The notes beneath the pieces were generated by a model. That model made no database searches, was not told where the DNA came from, and saw only the letters and a program-made list of their open reading frames with translations. From positions 61,976-125,975 of the forward strand of contig CAJUGG010000012.1 in the NCBI GenBank assembly GCA_910585995.1: DNA of 64,000 nt, read 5' to 3'. Origin of the DNA: an uncultured Lachnospiraceae bacterium (GTDB lineage: Bacteria; Bacillota; Clostridia; Lachnospirales; Lachnospiraceae). Each line of letters opens with the position of its first letter. Positions within the stretch are counted from its first letter, which is position 1. The translations under genes and the position numbers were made by a program. Below, piece by piece: positions 41,498-50,829 of this stretch.

Positions 41498-43024
41498 TTG
41501 GATACGAAGCACTTGCTGGGCATTGATATAGGGACTTCGAGTGTAAAAGTGGCTGTGGTGGATGAACAGGGCAATCTTCTGGGCAGTGCCAGTGAGGTGT
41601 ATCGGTTGATTCAGGATGGGCCTGGGTATCAGCAGATGGACGCGGAGGATATGTGGAGAGCTGTCCTTGCTTGTGTCAGGCGGCTGTCTTTTGTCTCTTC
41701 TCTTTCTGATATTGCGGGGATTGGGATCTCCTGTCTGTGTCCGGGGCTGACGGCTTTTGACAGGGACGGGCAGGTGCTTTTCAATCCGATTCTGTATTCG
41801 GATCAGCGCAGCATGGCCGAAGCGGAGGAGATCAGGGAAAAGGTAGGGCAGGAGAAGCTTTTTGCGATCACAGCAAATCATGTAATGGCCGGAGCCATGT
41901 CCGGCACCTCCATGCTGTGGATTAAGAGGCATTGCCCGGATATCTATAAGAAGATCTACTGCTTTGGCCATGTAAATACGCTGCTGGCGGTTAAGATGAC
42001 GGGAAGATTTGCCATGGATTATTCCAATGCTTCTTATACGACGTTATTTGAGACGACGGGAGGCTATCAGTGGTCGGAAGAACTGTGTGAGATTATCGGG
42101 ATTGAGAGAGAAAAGCTGCCGCCTCTTATGAGGTCTCATGAGGTCGTGGGAGAACTTTTGGAGAAAGATCTGATCGAGGCAGGGATTCCCAACGGGACAC
42201 CGGTGGTGATAGGCGGCGGAGATACGGCGTGTGCTTCTCTGGCTACGGGGGTCATCCATGCGGGCGATGTGTGCGAGTCGGTGGGAACGACAAACGTACT
42301 GACGGTATGTGTGACGCAGCCTAAGTTTCATGAGGGGTTTATCAACCGCTGTCATGTGATCGAAGGTGCCTGGATCTATCAGGGAGCGTTGTCTCATACC
42401 GGGGCTTCGCTTCGATGGTTAAAAGATTGCTTTTGTACAGATCTGAAGGCGGCCGCGGAGGCATTTCACCAGGATGCCTATGATCTGATGACAGAGACCG
42501 CAGCGCTTCATTCGGCGCCGGGGGCCAACGGGATTGTATTTTTACCCTATATGCAAGGTGAGCGAAGTCCGGTGTGGGATTCCTATGCCAGAGGTGTATT
42601 TTTTGGGATGTCTTTGCAGAGTAAGAGGGATGATTTTATCCGGGCAGTCTTAGAAGGGGCGGCGTATGGACTTCGGCAGCTCTGCGGCTTGGCAGAACAG
42701 GCGACAGGGCAAGAGATCCGGGAGTTCTGCGCGGTGGGTGGCGGAGCCAAGAGTGAGGTGTGGTCGCAGATCAAGGCGGATGTGACAGGGAGAGATATTG
42801 TAGTCTTAGATGTCAAGGATATGGCGCCGGTGGGCGCAGCGCTGCTGGCAGGGATGGGGATTGGAGTGTTTCGGGATGCGCAGGATGCGCAGTCCAGGGT
42901 GAAAAAGACCGTCCATCGGAAGTTTTTAAGCCGGGAAGAAGATGCGGAGATCTACGAAAAACGATTCCACATCTATACCCATTTGTATCCGCAGTTAAAA
43001 GAGTTGTACCGGGAGAATTATTAG
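41498..43024 (+). CDS. FGGY-family carbohydrate kinase
   Basis: This 508-residue kinase starts at a TTG behind AGAGGGGAGA. L-G-I-D-I-G-T-S-S-V-K-V is the FGGY phosphate-1 motif. G-G-G-D-T-A-C-A-S-L and the C-terminal F-C-A-V-G-G-G-A-K-S-E-V-W are the adenosine and second phosphate motifs. It resembles xylulokinase, but FGGY specificity (xylulose, gluconate, AI-2 and others) cannot be read from these motifs. It is the last gene of the operon and would trap the incoming sugar as its phosphate. Confidence 0.9.
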   Translation: MDTKHLLGIDIGTSSVKVAVVDEQGNLLGSASEVYRLIQDGPGYQQMDAEDMWRAVLACVRRLSFVSSLSDIAGIGISCLCPGLTAFDRDGQVLFNPILYSDQRSMAEAEEIREKVGQEKLFAITANHVMAGAMSGTSMLWIKRHCPDIYKKIYCFGHVNTLLAVKMTGRFAMDYSNASYTTLFETTGGYQWSEELCEIIGIEREKLPPLMRSHEVVGELLEKDLIEAGIPNGTPVVIGGGDTACASLATGVIHAGDVCESVGTTNVLTVCVTQPKFHEGFINRCHVIEGAWIYQGALSHTGASLRWLKDCFCTDLKAAAEAFHQDAYDLMTETAALHSAPGANGIVFLPYMQGERSPVWDSYARGVFFGMSLQSKRDDFIRAVLEGAAYGLRQLCGLAEQATGQEIREFCAVGGGAKSEVWSQIKADVTGRDIVVLDVKDMAPVGAALLAGMGIGVFRDAQDAQSRVKKTVHRKFLSREEDAEIYEKRFHIYTHLYPQLKELYRENY

Positions 43025-43027
43025 ATG

Positions 43028-44476
43028 TTATTGGGCTTTTGGAACAGTTTCCAAAAGCTCATCTGCAGTTCTGCAAACAAATTCATAAAGGATAGAAAAA
43101 GCGGCAAATTCCTCACAGATTACATTGACGGATGTATCAATGCCGTTTTTGTCACAACAGATTTCCCTGTCATCCATCTTGATTCTGATATTAATAAAAT
43201 CTTTATTCTTATGTATAGTTGCAATCACACATACATGATTGTCTTCTTCAATCTCTTCCATAACAGAAGAAAAACAAGTATTTTTCTTTAATTTCGCAAC
43301 GAAAGCGGAAGCCGTTTCTAATTCCCTGGTATTGTCAAAGATTTCAGGGAGTACCATGGTTTCCCTTGGGACAAATACGTCTCTGGTATAAAGAATGTCA
43401 TCTTTGAGTATAGCTTTTATCTGCTGCTGTACCATTTCTTCCAAAATCTGTATCCTTGATGGGGGAAAATCTTTATTTCCTCTGAATGAGAATTGGAATC
43501 CTTGCAGATTGATTAATTCTCTTCGGATCTTAGATGTAAGCATCTTTTGTCCGATTCTTGTAAAATCATTTCCAATTGCCGGACCATAATCCAGAAGTTT
43601 TGTGCCGATATGCTCAAATTCCTCCGCGGTCACATAAGGCAGCATGGACAGATTAAAATCGAAATTTGGAGCGATACCAATCGGTTTTTGCGTGTCGTTA
43701 TTGACCAGAAGGCCGATATTCCCAAGATGTCGGTCTACATTAAAAGTAATAGCATCCAAAACAAGCATTCTCTGAAATTGTTCTTTGCAATCAAGAGAGG
43801 CAAAAAAATCCAGCAGTTCCTCTAATGTGATGTTTCGGTCCACCAGTTTTCTTAATGGAACAAATCCAATATCTTCATTGGTAAAGGATTTGCATTTGGT
43901 CGCAATTTCCCCATGAAATTTTAGAACGGAGTATTGGACACTGTCAGGATCTGCTTGGTGAATAATTTCAGAAGCGAGTGCTTCGCAATAAGGTTCCAGC
44001 CCGGCATTAAAAGCGCCTGAGATTCCCCTTTTGTACAGATAGATCTCCCCTGCTTCTTTTTTCCAGCATTTCCGAAAAGACCCATCTGTGGTAAGCTCCG
44101 GAGAGGTGCTGCTCATCTGTACTCCATATAACCCAAGTCCCTCAAAAGCCAATTTGGATATTACTTCATTAAAATCATTTCTGTAAAAGGAGATCTCATT
44201 CCATGTGACATCTTCCCCTTCTTTTTTTACCCAGAAAGAGTCATTGACAGATGCCGCATGGGTGACTTTGAGAAATCCTTCTGTCGTCTCGCATCCGCAA
44301 TCGATCATCAACTGCTTTAAGTGATGGTTATGCTTGTAGGCTTTTCTGTCTTCTAACCATCCATTGATCTCAAACTTTCCAAGAGGAAGTCGGGTATACT
44401 GTTTTGACAGATTCCATCTGTTATTTTTCTTGTGGAAAGATGCAGCAATCGTATCTTTATTCATAAGATCATACAT
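43028..44476 (-). CDS. HipA-fold kinase without a HipB partner
   Basis: This 482-residue protein has the HipA C-terminal kinase signature F-N-V-D-R-H-L-G-N-I-G-L-L (about residue 250) and P-N-F-D-F-N-L-S (Mg-binding Asp), typical of HipA/CtkA-like Ser/Thr kinases. The usual HipA N-terminal subdomain is not evident; the first 160 residues look different. No HTH antitoxin gene is adjacent, and the stop meets the convergent FGGY kinase within 4 bases. A GAGGAGG site lies 11 bases before the ATG. The gene looks more AT-rich than its neighbours, hinting at transfer. Substrate and toxicity are unknown. Confidence 0.75.
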   Translation of the reverse strand: MYDLMNKDTIAASFHKKNNRWNLSKQYTRLPLGKFEINGWLEDRKAYKHNHHLKQLMIDCGCETTEGFLKVTHAASVNDSFWVKKEGEDVTWNEISFYRNDFNEVISKLAFEGLGLYGVQMSSTSPELTTDGSFRKCWKKEAGEIYLYKRGISGAFNAGLEPYCEALASEIIHQADPDSVQYSVLKFHGEIATKCKSFTNEDIGFVPLRKLVDRNITLEELLDFFASLDCKEQFQRMLVLDAITFNVDRHLGNIGLLVNNDTQKPIGIAPNFDFNLSMLPYVTAEEFEHIGTKLLDYGPAIGNDFTRIGQKMLTSKIRRELINLQGFQFSFRGNKDFPPSRIQILEEMVQQQIKAILKDDILYTRDVFVPRETMVLPEIFDNTRELETASAFVAKLKKNTCFSSVMEEIEEDNHVCVIATIHKNKDFINIRIKMDDREICCDKNGIDTSVNVICEEFAAFSILYEFVCRTADELLETVPKAQ

Positions 44477-44571
44477 TAGGAAAAATACCTCCTCAAAAAT
44501 AGTTTGTCCTGTTTATTATATCAAGAAACGGTTAAAATGGCAATTTTACAAGTTAGCGGACACAGTGAAGC

Positions 44572-46524
44572 TTAAAAAGTTTCGGGGAGGACGTTGCGTT
44601 TCAGGGTTGTGTAGGCCATCAGGATGTAGATGGAGTAAATTAAGAAAAACAGTAAAAGTGTGCTCAGGATGATCATAGCGGGGCTGAAGACGCCTGTCAT
44701 GACGCCTGGCTCGGTGGCGCCTGCGGTGTGCAGGAGGAAGGGGATACTGATAAAAAGGGGCGGGATGGCGGGCAGGGTGTAGTAGATTGCAAATTGGGTG
44801 CGCAAAGTCTGTGCCATCTCGCGTCTTTCCATGCCCAGTTTTTGGAGAAGCTGATACTGAATCTTATAGTGCCTGCACTCGCCAAGCTGCTGGATGGTAA
44901 GGATTGTAGCAGCGGTCATAGTAAGCGCCAGGGCCAAAAAGTACAGAGGAAAGATGGTGATGGCGGTCATGGCGGCGACCTCGGCTTCTTCGTGGGCTTT
45001 GGTACGGAGGCTGTCGTAGGATCTGTTAACATTTTCACAAAGATGCCAGCGGATGGTATTCAGGGCTTCATAGTGTGTTTCGTTAACGGGGACAGAAGTC
45101 TTGGCGACATAAGCATAGTGGTGAACGGCAAGAGAAGCTGCTGCTTCGTCCGGGACGACAAGGATAAATCCGCGGCCATTGTCGTAGTCCTGCTGGAAAT
45201 GTTCTGTGTGGATGCCTGCGGGGGTGAGTGTGGTATCTCCTAAGCGGATGGTGTGAGAGAAGTCTTCTAATGCCTCTTCTAGATAGCGCTGGCAGTGGAT
45301 CAGGTATTGACCAGATGCCAATTCGACGCTTGGGTAGCCGGCGATGGAGCGAAGCGCTTGATAATCGCTGTAAGTGATGACAGAGTCCTGGGGGTAGAAG
45401 GGATAATAGCGGGTATGGGTTTCTAAATAATCCGTAAACTCTCCCTTCTCTTCCTGACAGACGCGATAGAGCAGGGACTGTTCCACCGGGATATGTTCTT
45501 CGATATAGTCCAGATATTCATGGGAAATCCCCTCTGCTTCCTCAGATCCGATATAGAGGTCAAAACAGGCATTTTCTGCCGTCCGCCCGGTAAAGAGTCC
45601 CCAGAAGATCAGGCCGGTGCCTTCGGACATCAGGGTGGCAGTAAAGAGCAGCGAGATCGTCGCCATCACAATTCCCATAGTGGCGAGCTTGGCAGTCAGC
45701 GTGCGGTAGATCAGAAGATTCTGCCGCTTATATTTTCTGGAAGGTTTCCTGTCAAAAAAGGCTGGCACGCTGGAAGCAAAGGTGAGGAAAAAAAGATACA
45801 AAAAGAGGATCACACATCCGGCGCCTAAGATTCCAATGATTGCATTTCCCATTAGCAGGAGAAAAGTTCCTGCGATAGCAAGTACGATGGAACATAAAAA
45901 GAGTCTCTGCCGTGTCTTGCTGCCTTCTACAACCACATGTTCATTTTGTCTGTCGAAATAGATCAGGTCATAGATCTTAAGGCGGCAGATACGCTTGCGG
46001 CTCTTTATAAGAGCCAGCAGATAGATCATAGTAAAATAGACAAAAGTAAGTCCGGCTGCTTGGAAAGAGAAAGCAAGTGTAAAATGATAAGGACATGAAA
46101 AAAGGGCAAGTAAGATCGCACGCAGCGCCTGGTAGAGCAGATTGCCACATAGAAGGCCAAGTGCAAAAGCAAATCCGCCTACGATCAGATTTTCCAGGAA
46201 AAACAGACGGGCTACTTCTCGTTTTTCCAGGCCGATCAGGATATAGGTGCCCAGTTCCCGGCTGCGGCGGGAGAGCATAAATCCTGTGGCGTAGGAGACC
46301 AGCCAGCCAAAGATACCTACAACGACGATGCTTGCAAATACAATCATCATCGGAAGTACTTCCATGTATTCTGAGAGCGTCAACAGTTCTGAGGAGAACG
46401 CCAGCCCGTTAAAGGCATAGAGGAGCGCTGCAGCCAGCACAATCGTGGTAAAATAGATCAGATAGTCCCCGGTCTGCCGTCTGGCATTTCTAAGAGATAA
46501 TTTAGATAACGTCACTGATATCAC
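44572..46524 (-). CDS. BceB-type ABC transporter permease (FtsX-like)
   Basis: This 650-residue permease starts with L-S-L-R-N-A-R-R-Q-T-G-D-Y-L-I-Y-F and has about ten membrane helices, with a roughly 200-residue extracellular region between the seventh and eighth (about 315-520). That layout is the mark of BceB/VraG-like permeases, which detect and detoxify peptide antibiotics such as bacitracin and signal to a partner sensor kinase. It overlaps the ATPase gene by 23 bases. The matching BceRS-type two-component genes lie upstream in the same leftward run. Confidence 0.92.
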   Translation of the reverse strand: MISVTLSKLSLRNARRQTGDYLIYFTTIVLAAALLYAFNGLAFSSELLTLSEYMEVLPMMIVFASIVVVGIFGWLVSYATGFMLSRRSRELGTYILIGLEKREVARLFFLENLIVGGFAFALGLLCGNLLYQALRAILLALFSCPYHFTLAFSFQAAGLTFVYFTMIYLLALIKSRKRICRLKIYDLIYFDRQNEHVVVEGSKTRQRLFLCSIVLAIAGTFLLLMGNAIIGILGAGCVILFLYLFFLTFASSVPAFFDRKPSRKYKRQNLLIYRTLTAKLATMGIVMATISLLFTATLMSEGTGLIFWGLFTGRTAENACFDLYIGSEEAEGISHEYLDYIEEHIPVEQSLLYRVCQEEKGEFTDYLETHTRYYPFYPQDSVITYSDYQALRSIAGYPSVELASGQYLIHCQRYLEEALEDFSHTIRLGDTTLTPAGIHTEHFQQDYDNGRGFILVVPDEAAASLAVHHYAYVAKTSVPVNETHYEALNTIRWHLCENVNRSYDSLRTKAHEEAEVAAMTAITIFPLYFLALALTMTAATILTIQQLGECRHYKIQYQLLQKLGMERREMAQTLRTQFAIYYTLPAIPPLFISIPFLLHTAGATEPGVMTGVFSPAMIILSTLLLFFLIYSIYILMAYTTLKRNVLPETF

Positions 46525-47260
46525 CTCCCAGCGCGGCTAATACATCCAGGATCTCATGATAGAACGTCGGACGGGGACGGCCTCCTTTTTGCAGCTCATT
46601 AAACAGCCGCCCGTCTTTTAGAAACAGCACGCGGCTGGCATAGCTTGCACTGTAGGCGTCGTGTGTCACCATAAGAATCGTCGCTTTCATGTCCTGATTC
46701 ATCTTGGTCATGATCTCCAGCAGATTTTTAGAGGCTTTGGAGTCGAGCGCTCCTGTCGGTTCGTCGGCCAGCAAGAGAGACTGTCCGGCTACCATTGCGC
46801 GGGCACAGGCGGCGCGCTGCTTTTGCCCGCCGGAGACTTGACAGGGAAATTTTTTTAATATATCAGTGATGCCAAGAGTACGTGCAATCTTTTCCACCTT
46901 GGTCTGTACGCTTTTGGGATTTTTATGGTTGAGAGAGAGGGTAAGGCCGATATTTTCTTCGATCGTCAAAGTATCCAGTAAGTTAAAATCCTGAAAGACA
47001 AAGCCAAGCCGTTCCCGGCGAAACCGGGCCAGTTTTTTCTCGGAGAGGTCAGACAGATCCACTTCATCCAAAAGGATACTTCCGGCGCTTATGGTATCAA
47101 TCGTGGAGATGCAGTTTAAAAGCGTGGTCTTGCCGCTTCCGGACGCTCCCATAATCGCGATAAACTCTCCGTCTGCGACGTCGAAGCTTACGCGGTCTAA
47201 GGCTTTGGTAACTTGATTTTTATTTCCATAATATTTTTCAATGTTTTTGACTTGCAGCAT
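46502..47260 (-). CDS. BceA-type ABC transporter ATP-binding protein
   Basis: The 252-residue start follows AAAGGAGG at ideal spacing; an upstream in-frame start at 47452 would run into the kinase gene. Walker A is G-A-S-G-S-G-K-T-T, the signature is V-S-G-G-Q-K-Q-R and Walker B is L-L-A-D-E-P-T-G-A-L-D. The Q-loop F-V-F-Q-D-F-N-L-L is typical of the MacB/BceA class. A TTACA-N4-TGTAA box lies about 78 bases upstream and is a candidate target for the adjacent response regulator. Confidence 0.94.
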   Translation of the reverse strand: MLQVKNIEKYYGNKNQVTKALDRVSFDVADGEFIAIMGASGSGKTTLLNCISTIDTISAGSILLDEVDLSDLSEKKLARFRRERLGFVFQDFNLLDTLTIEENIGLTLSLNHKNPKSVQTKVEKIARTLGITDILKKFPCQVSGGQKQRAACARAMVAGQSLLLADEPTGALDSKASKNLLEIMTKMNQDMKATILMVTHDAYSASYASRVLFLKDGRLFNELQKGGRPRPTFYHEILDVLAALGGDISDVI

Positions 47261-47336
47261 AGGCTTGCCTCCTTTTCTGATAGTGTTATCATACACCAAA
47301 GACAGGGCTTCTCCTATCGAAGTCGTATGGATGTTT

Positions 47337-47352
47337 CTTACATTTTTGTAAG
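47337..47352 (-). promoter_or_regulatory. Candidate Bce-type response-regulator box
   Basis: CTTACATTTTTGTAAG is a perfect 6-4-6 palindrome matching the TnACA-N4-TGTnA pattern known for BceR-type regulators. It overlaps the stop of the kinase gene and lies about 77 bases before the transporter ATPase start, a normal activator distance. Confidence 0.65.
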
Positions 47353-48348
47353 GTTTTCTCTGGTCTGAAAGGTGAGGGATACACAAGTTCCGCTGCCCTC
47401 CGTAGAATCGATCTGAAGGCGGATCTCCAGCAGGGCGGAAAGTTTTTTGCACAGATACAGTCCCATGCCTGTAGAGCCGCCCAGGGCACGTCCATTGCTG
47501 CCTGTAAAGCCCCGCTCGAAGACGCGGGAAAGCTCATGAGAGGGGATACCGATGCCATTGTCTGTTACCCTGAGTATGACTTGGCTGCCAAGCGGCTCGG
47601 CGGACAGGCTGATCTGAGGATGTGCACTTTTGTAGCGGGCTGCATTTTGCAAAAGCTGGCCTAGGATAAAGATGGTCCATTTGCTGTCGGTAAATACCAT
47701 CTGCTCCAAATCCTTTGTCTCCATGCGCACACCACTCTGGATCAGAAGCGTCCGGTGCTGGGAGATAGCCTGCTTAACAAGATCAGACAGCAGATGCTGA
47801 CGGATCAGAAAATCCTTTTCCGGATGCTCTGCACGCGCATAGAACAGTACCCGTTCGATCTGTGCTTCGATCTGTGCCAGTTCCTTTAGAAGCTTTTGCC
47901 TGGTCGTGGCGTCCACCGTCCGGCAGATCAGATTGGCCGCTGTAATGGGAGTCTTGATCTCATGGACCCAGCTCTCCACATATTCCCGGTATTCCCGCTT
48001 GGCAGCCTCTGCGTCAGAGACTGCGCCAATCATGGACATCCCGGCACGACGAAAGAGTTCTGTAAACTTACGTTCATATATTGTCCTGCCTCTGGGGATA
48101 CATTCAGTAAACAGATATTTTTGATCCAGACCTTCGAGGATGTTTTCCAGTTCTGCAAGTTTTAAGCGGCATGACAGGTACTTAAGTGTCTGTGTGGCAA
48201 AAAAGAATAAAAAACAGATCAGAAGGAGCAGGATCACAATGCCTGCCTGTGTGCCGGTTGCCAATAAAAAAAGTGCTGCGGCCATGATAAAAACCGCCTG
48301 AAGGATCATAGATCTCAGACGGTCTGATAAAAATTCCAAAATAGTCAT
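47338..48348 (-). CDS. BceS-type sensor histidine kinase
   Basis: This 336-residue intramembrane-sensing kinase has two closely spaced helices near the N-terminus (about 12-55) with almost no extracellular loop. The H-box is W-V-H-E-I-K-T-P-I-T (about residue 128), the N-box is F-I-L-G-Q-L-L-Q-N-A-A-R-Y, and G-box motifs are V-T-D-N-G-I-G-I-P and G-S-T-G-M-G-L-Y-L. Lacking its own sensory domain, it would read the state of the BceAB-like transporter. It overlaps the response-regulator gene by 4 bases. Confidence 0.94.
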   Translation of the reverse strand: MTILEFLSDRLRSMILQAVFIMAAALFLLATGTQAGIVILLLLICFLFFFATQTLKYLSCRLKLAELENILEGLDQKYLFTECIPRGRTIYERKFTELFRRAGMSMIGAVSDAEAAKREYREYVESWVHEIKTPITAANLICRTVDATTRQKLLKELAQIEAQIERVLFYARAEHPEKDFLIRQHLLSDLVKQAISQHRTLLIQSGVRMETKDLEQMVFTDSKWTIFILGQLLQNAARYKSAHPQISLSAEPLGSQVILRVTDNGIGIPSHELSRVFERGFTGSNGRALGGSTGMGLYLCKKLSALLEIRLQIDSTEGSGTCVSLTFQTRENLTKM

Positions 48349-49016
48349 AATTGATACCCCATTCCCCGGCGGGTCTTGATCAGGTCCGGAAGCTGAAGCT
48401 CCCTGAGTTTTGTGCGAAGTCTGGTGACATTGACGCTTAACGTGTTGTCATCAATATAGATCTGACGTTCCCAGAGTGTTTCGATTAAGTCTGCGCGGGA
48501 GACGATCTCTCCGGCGTGCTCCATCAAACAGGCCAGGATCTGCAGTTCGTTGCGTGTCAGCATCGTGCTCCCCGCACAAGAAGATACCATGCCTTTGGTC
48601 AGATAAAGCCTGAGTCCGTTGGCTTCCAACACATCCGATGCCAGGGAGTTCTTTTCACTTCTTCTAAGAACTGCTTTCATCCGGGCCAGCAGAACAGGAA
48701 TGGTATAAGGCTTGGTGATATAATCATCTGCTCCAAGACTGAGCGCTTTCACTTCATCAAGACTTGCGTCCCGGCTTGTCACAAAGATAATCGGTGCACT
48801 TCCTGACATCTGAAGGTCGGCACAGACCGAAAAGCCATCCACGGCAGGCAGATTGATATCCAAAAGGATCAGATCTGGCGCAAACTGCTCTGCCTGCTCT
48901 TTGATCGTTGTAAAATCCGTCACTGCCAACGGGAGATATCCTTCATTTTTTAATAAAAGCATCAATTCTCCCCGGATCACCGGATCATCTTCCACAATCA
49001 TGACTTTTCGCATCAT
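48345..49016 (-). CDS. BceR-type OmpR/PhoB response regulator
   Basis: This 223-residue regulator has a receiver domain (V-E-D-D acidic pocket, L-L-D-I-N-L-P with the phosphoacceptor Asp about residue 53, V-T-S-R and the K of I-T-K-P-Y) and a C-terminal winged helix (L-T-R-N-E-L-Q-I-L and D-D-N-T-L-S-V-N-V-T-R-L-R). AAGGAGG lies 8 bases before the start. It begins only 24 bases after the LeuC-type gene stop, so it may also be transcribed from upstream. Confidence 0.94.
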   Translation of the reverse strand: MMRKVMIVEDDPVIRGELMLLLKNEGYLPLAVTDFTTIKEQAEQFAPDLILLDINLPAVDGFSVCADLQMSGSAPIIFVTSRDASLDEVKALSLGADDYITKPYTIPVLLARMKAVLRRSEKNSLASDVLEANGLRLYLTKGMVSSCAGSTMLTRNELQILACLMEHAGEIVSRADLIETLWERQIYIDDNTLSVNVTRLRTKLRELQLPDLIKTRRGMGYQL

Positions 49017-49040
49017 GTGTCGACCTCCTTATCTTCCAGT

Positions 49041-50282
49041 CTACGGCGCTGCAATCTTCCCAGCCACCGCACAAGCCGCAGCCGTCACAGGAGAAGCTAA
49101 GAAAATCTCCACCTTAGAGGTGCCCATACGCCCCAGGAAGTTACGATTATTGGTCGCGACGACACGTTCGCCATCTGTTAAGATACCGCCTGTACGGCCA
49201 CAGCAGAGGCCACAGCCAGGGTGTGTGATCATAGCCCCGGCAGAAGCCAGGACAGACAATGTGCCATCAGCCAGTGCCTCCTGATAGATCTTACGGCTGG
49301 CCGGAGTGACAATCAGTTTCACAAACGGAGCGACCTTTTTTCCTTTTAAGATCGCGGCGGCTCTTTGCAAGTCTTCCAGCCGTCCATTGGTACAGGAACC
49401 GATAAAGACCTGATCGATAGGAGTCCCTGCATATTCGCTGACAGGATGAATATTGTCCACCTGGGACGGACATGCCAGTACAGGAACAAAATCTTCAGCC
49501 CTATAGTGAAGCGTACGGATATAAGAAGCATCCGGATCACCAACCAAGGAGCGCTCCTGATCGGTCAAAGTAATCTGACAATACTCAGCAGTCTTCTCAT
49601 CCGGCGTAAACAGCGCACATTTTGCCCCGGCCTCGATCGCCATATTCGCCATCGTCATCCGGCTTGCCACACTCATCTGCTCCACCGTATCCCCGCAAAA
49701 TTCCAGCGCCTGATAAGTAGCGCCATCCGCTTTCAGATCCCCGATCAGCCGAAGGATGATATCTTTGGAGGTAACATGAGAAGGCAGTTCCCCCTCGATC
49801 AGCACCCGAATCGTCTCCGGCACCTTAATCCACATTGTGCCAGTCCCCAGGATACTTGCCATCTCCGTATATCCAATCCCCGAAGAAAACGCACCCACGC
49901 AGCCATAAGTAGTCGTATGACTGTCTGTACCAAATACAATATCCCCAGGTTTCACATAGAGCGCCTCTGTCATCAACTGATGACAGATTCCGTCACTTCG
50001 ATGAACATGCGTCATTCCATACCTTTCCACAAACGCATCCCCCACACGAAAATGCCTGGTATCATCCACCTGACTCGCCGGCACCAGATGATCATAGATC
50101 AAGACCACCTTATCCGAGTCCCAGATCCTCTGAAATCCCATCTCTTCAAATTTATCCGCCACAAAAGGAATAAAAATATCATGAATCATCACCCGATCCA
50201 CCGAGACCGTCACGATATCCCCCGGTCTCACCTCATGTCCCACATTACGGCTTACAATTTTCTCAATGATTGTCTGTCCCAT
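49041..50282 (-). CDS. 3-isopropylmalate dehydratase/homoaconitase-type large subunit, pair A
   Basis: This 413-residue aconitase-family subunit has the [4Fe-4S] ligands in G-S-C-T-N-G-R (about residue 293) and H-P-G-C-G-L-C-C-G (about residue 355). D-H-L-V-P is the substrate-side block, and G-T-D-S-H-T-T-T-Y-G is the central signature. It hydrates/dehydrates a 2- or 3-hydroxy diacid. Members of this HacA-like subclass include isopropylmalate, homoaconitate and dimethylmalate hydro-lyases, which sequence motifs alone do not separate. The small subunit precedes it by 3 bases. leuA and leuB are not nearby. Confidence 0.88.
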   Translation of the reverse strand: MGQTIIEKIVSRNVGHEVRPGDIVTVSVDRVMIHDIFIPFVADKFEEMGFQRIWDSDKVVLIYDHLVPASQVDDTRHFRVGDAFVERYGMTHVHRSDGICHQLMTEALYVKPGDIVFGTDSHTTTYGCVGAFSSGIGYTEMASILGTGTMWIKVPETIRVLIEGELPSHVTSKDIILRLIGDLKADGATYQALEFCGDTVEQMSVASRMTMANMAIEAGAKCALFTPDEKTAEYCQITLTDQERSLVGDPDASYIRTLHYRAEDFVPVLACPSQVDNIHPVSEYAGTPIDQVFIGSCTNGRLEDLQRAAAILKGKKVAPFVKLIVTPASRKIYQEALADGTLSVLASAGAMITHPGCGLCCGRTGGILTDGERVVATNNRNFLGRMGTSKVEIFLASPVTAAACAVAGKIAAP

Positions 50283-50285
50283 GAT

Positions 50286-50783
50286 TCAATCCTCCAGTCC
50301 ATTCAGCCGGCGCATCGCCTTCACCAGCCCGCCCGCATCAATAATATCCACCAGATTCTGCGGAAGAGAAGCAATCGGATACGCCTCTCCCCGATAAGTA
50401 ATCTGTGCATTGACCTCCACCTCGATCTGATCCCCTTCTGTCACTACATCCTGAAGAGCACCATTCTCAATCAAAAGCAGCCCATTATTGATCGCATTTC
50501 GGAAAAATATCCGTGCAAACGACTTGGCAATCACACATTTAATGCCCAGCGCCTTAATAATCTCCGGTGCTTGCTCCCTCGAAGACCCGCACCCAAAATT
50601 CTTCCCCGCCACAATTATATCCCCTTTTTCAATCTGCCCCGCCAACTCCGGTCTCAGCGGCGAAAACGCATAAGGCGCCATTTCCCTTACCGTCTTAAGC
50701 GCCAGATATTCCGTTGGAATAATAATATCCGTATCAATATCATCACCCAACACCCAAATCTTCCCACTAAATTTATCATTCAT
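50286..50783 (-). CDS. 3-isopropylmalate dehydratase-type small subunit, pair A
   Basis: The 165-residue swivelling-domain subunit contains D-D-I-D-T-D-I-I-I-P near the start and G-C-G-S-S-R-E-Q-A-P, then A-K-S-F-A-R-I-F-F-R-N-A-I-N-N-G. These place active-site Ser/Arg residues near the cluster of the large subunit. The start at M-N-D-K avoids eight extra residues of the longer frame and is preceded by AGGT at 8 bases. A 308-base giant hairpin separates it from pair B upstream. Confidence 0.88.
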   Translation of the reverse strand: MNDKFSGKIWVLGDDIDTDIIIPTEYLALKTVREMAPYAFSPLRPELAGQIEKGDIIVAGKNFGCGSSREQAPEIIKALGIKCVIAKSFARIFFRNAINNGLLLIENGALQDVVTEGDQIEVEVNAQITYRGEAYPIASLPQNLVDIIDAGGLVKAMRRLNGLED

Positions 50784-50829
50784 AGATTCATACCTGCCCT
50801 TCCACATAACAAAAATTATCTATCATCCC

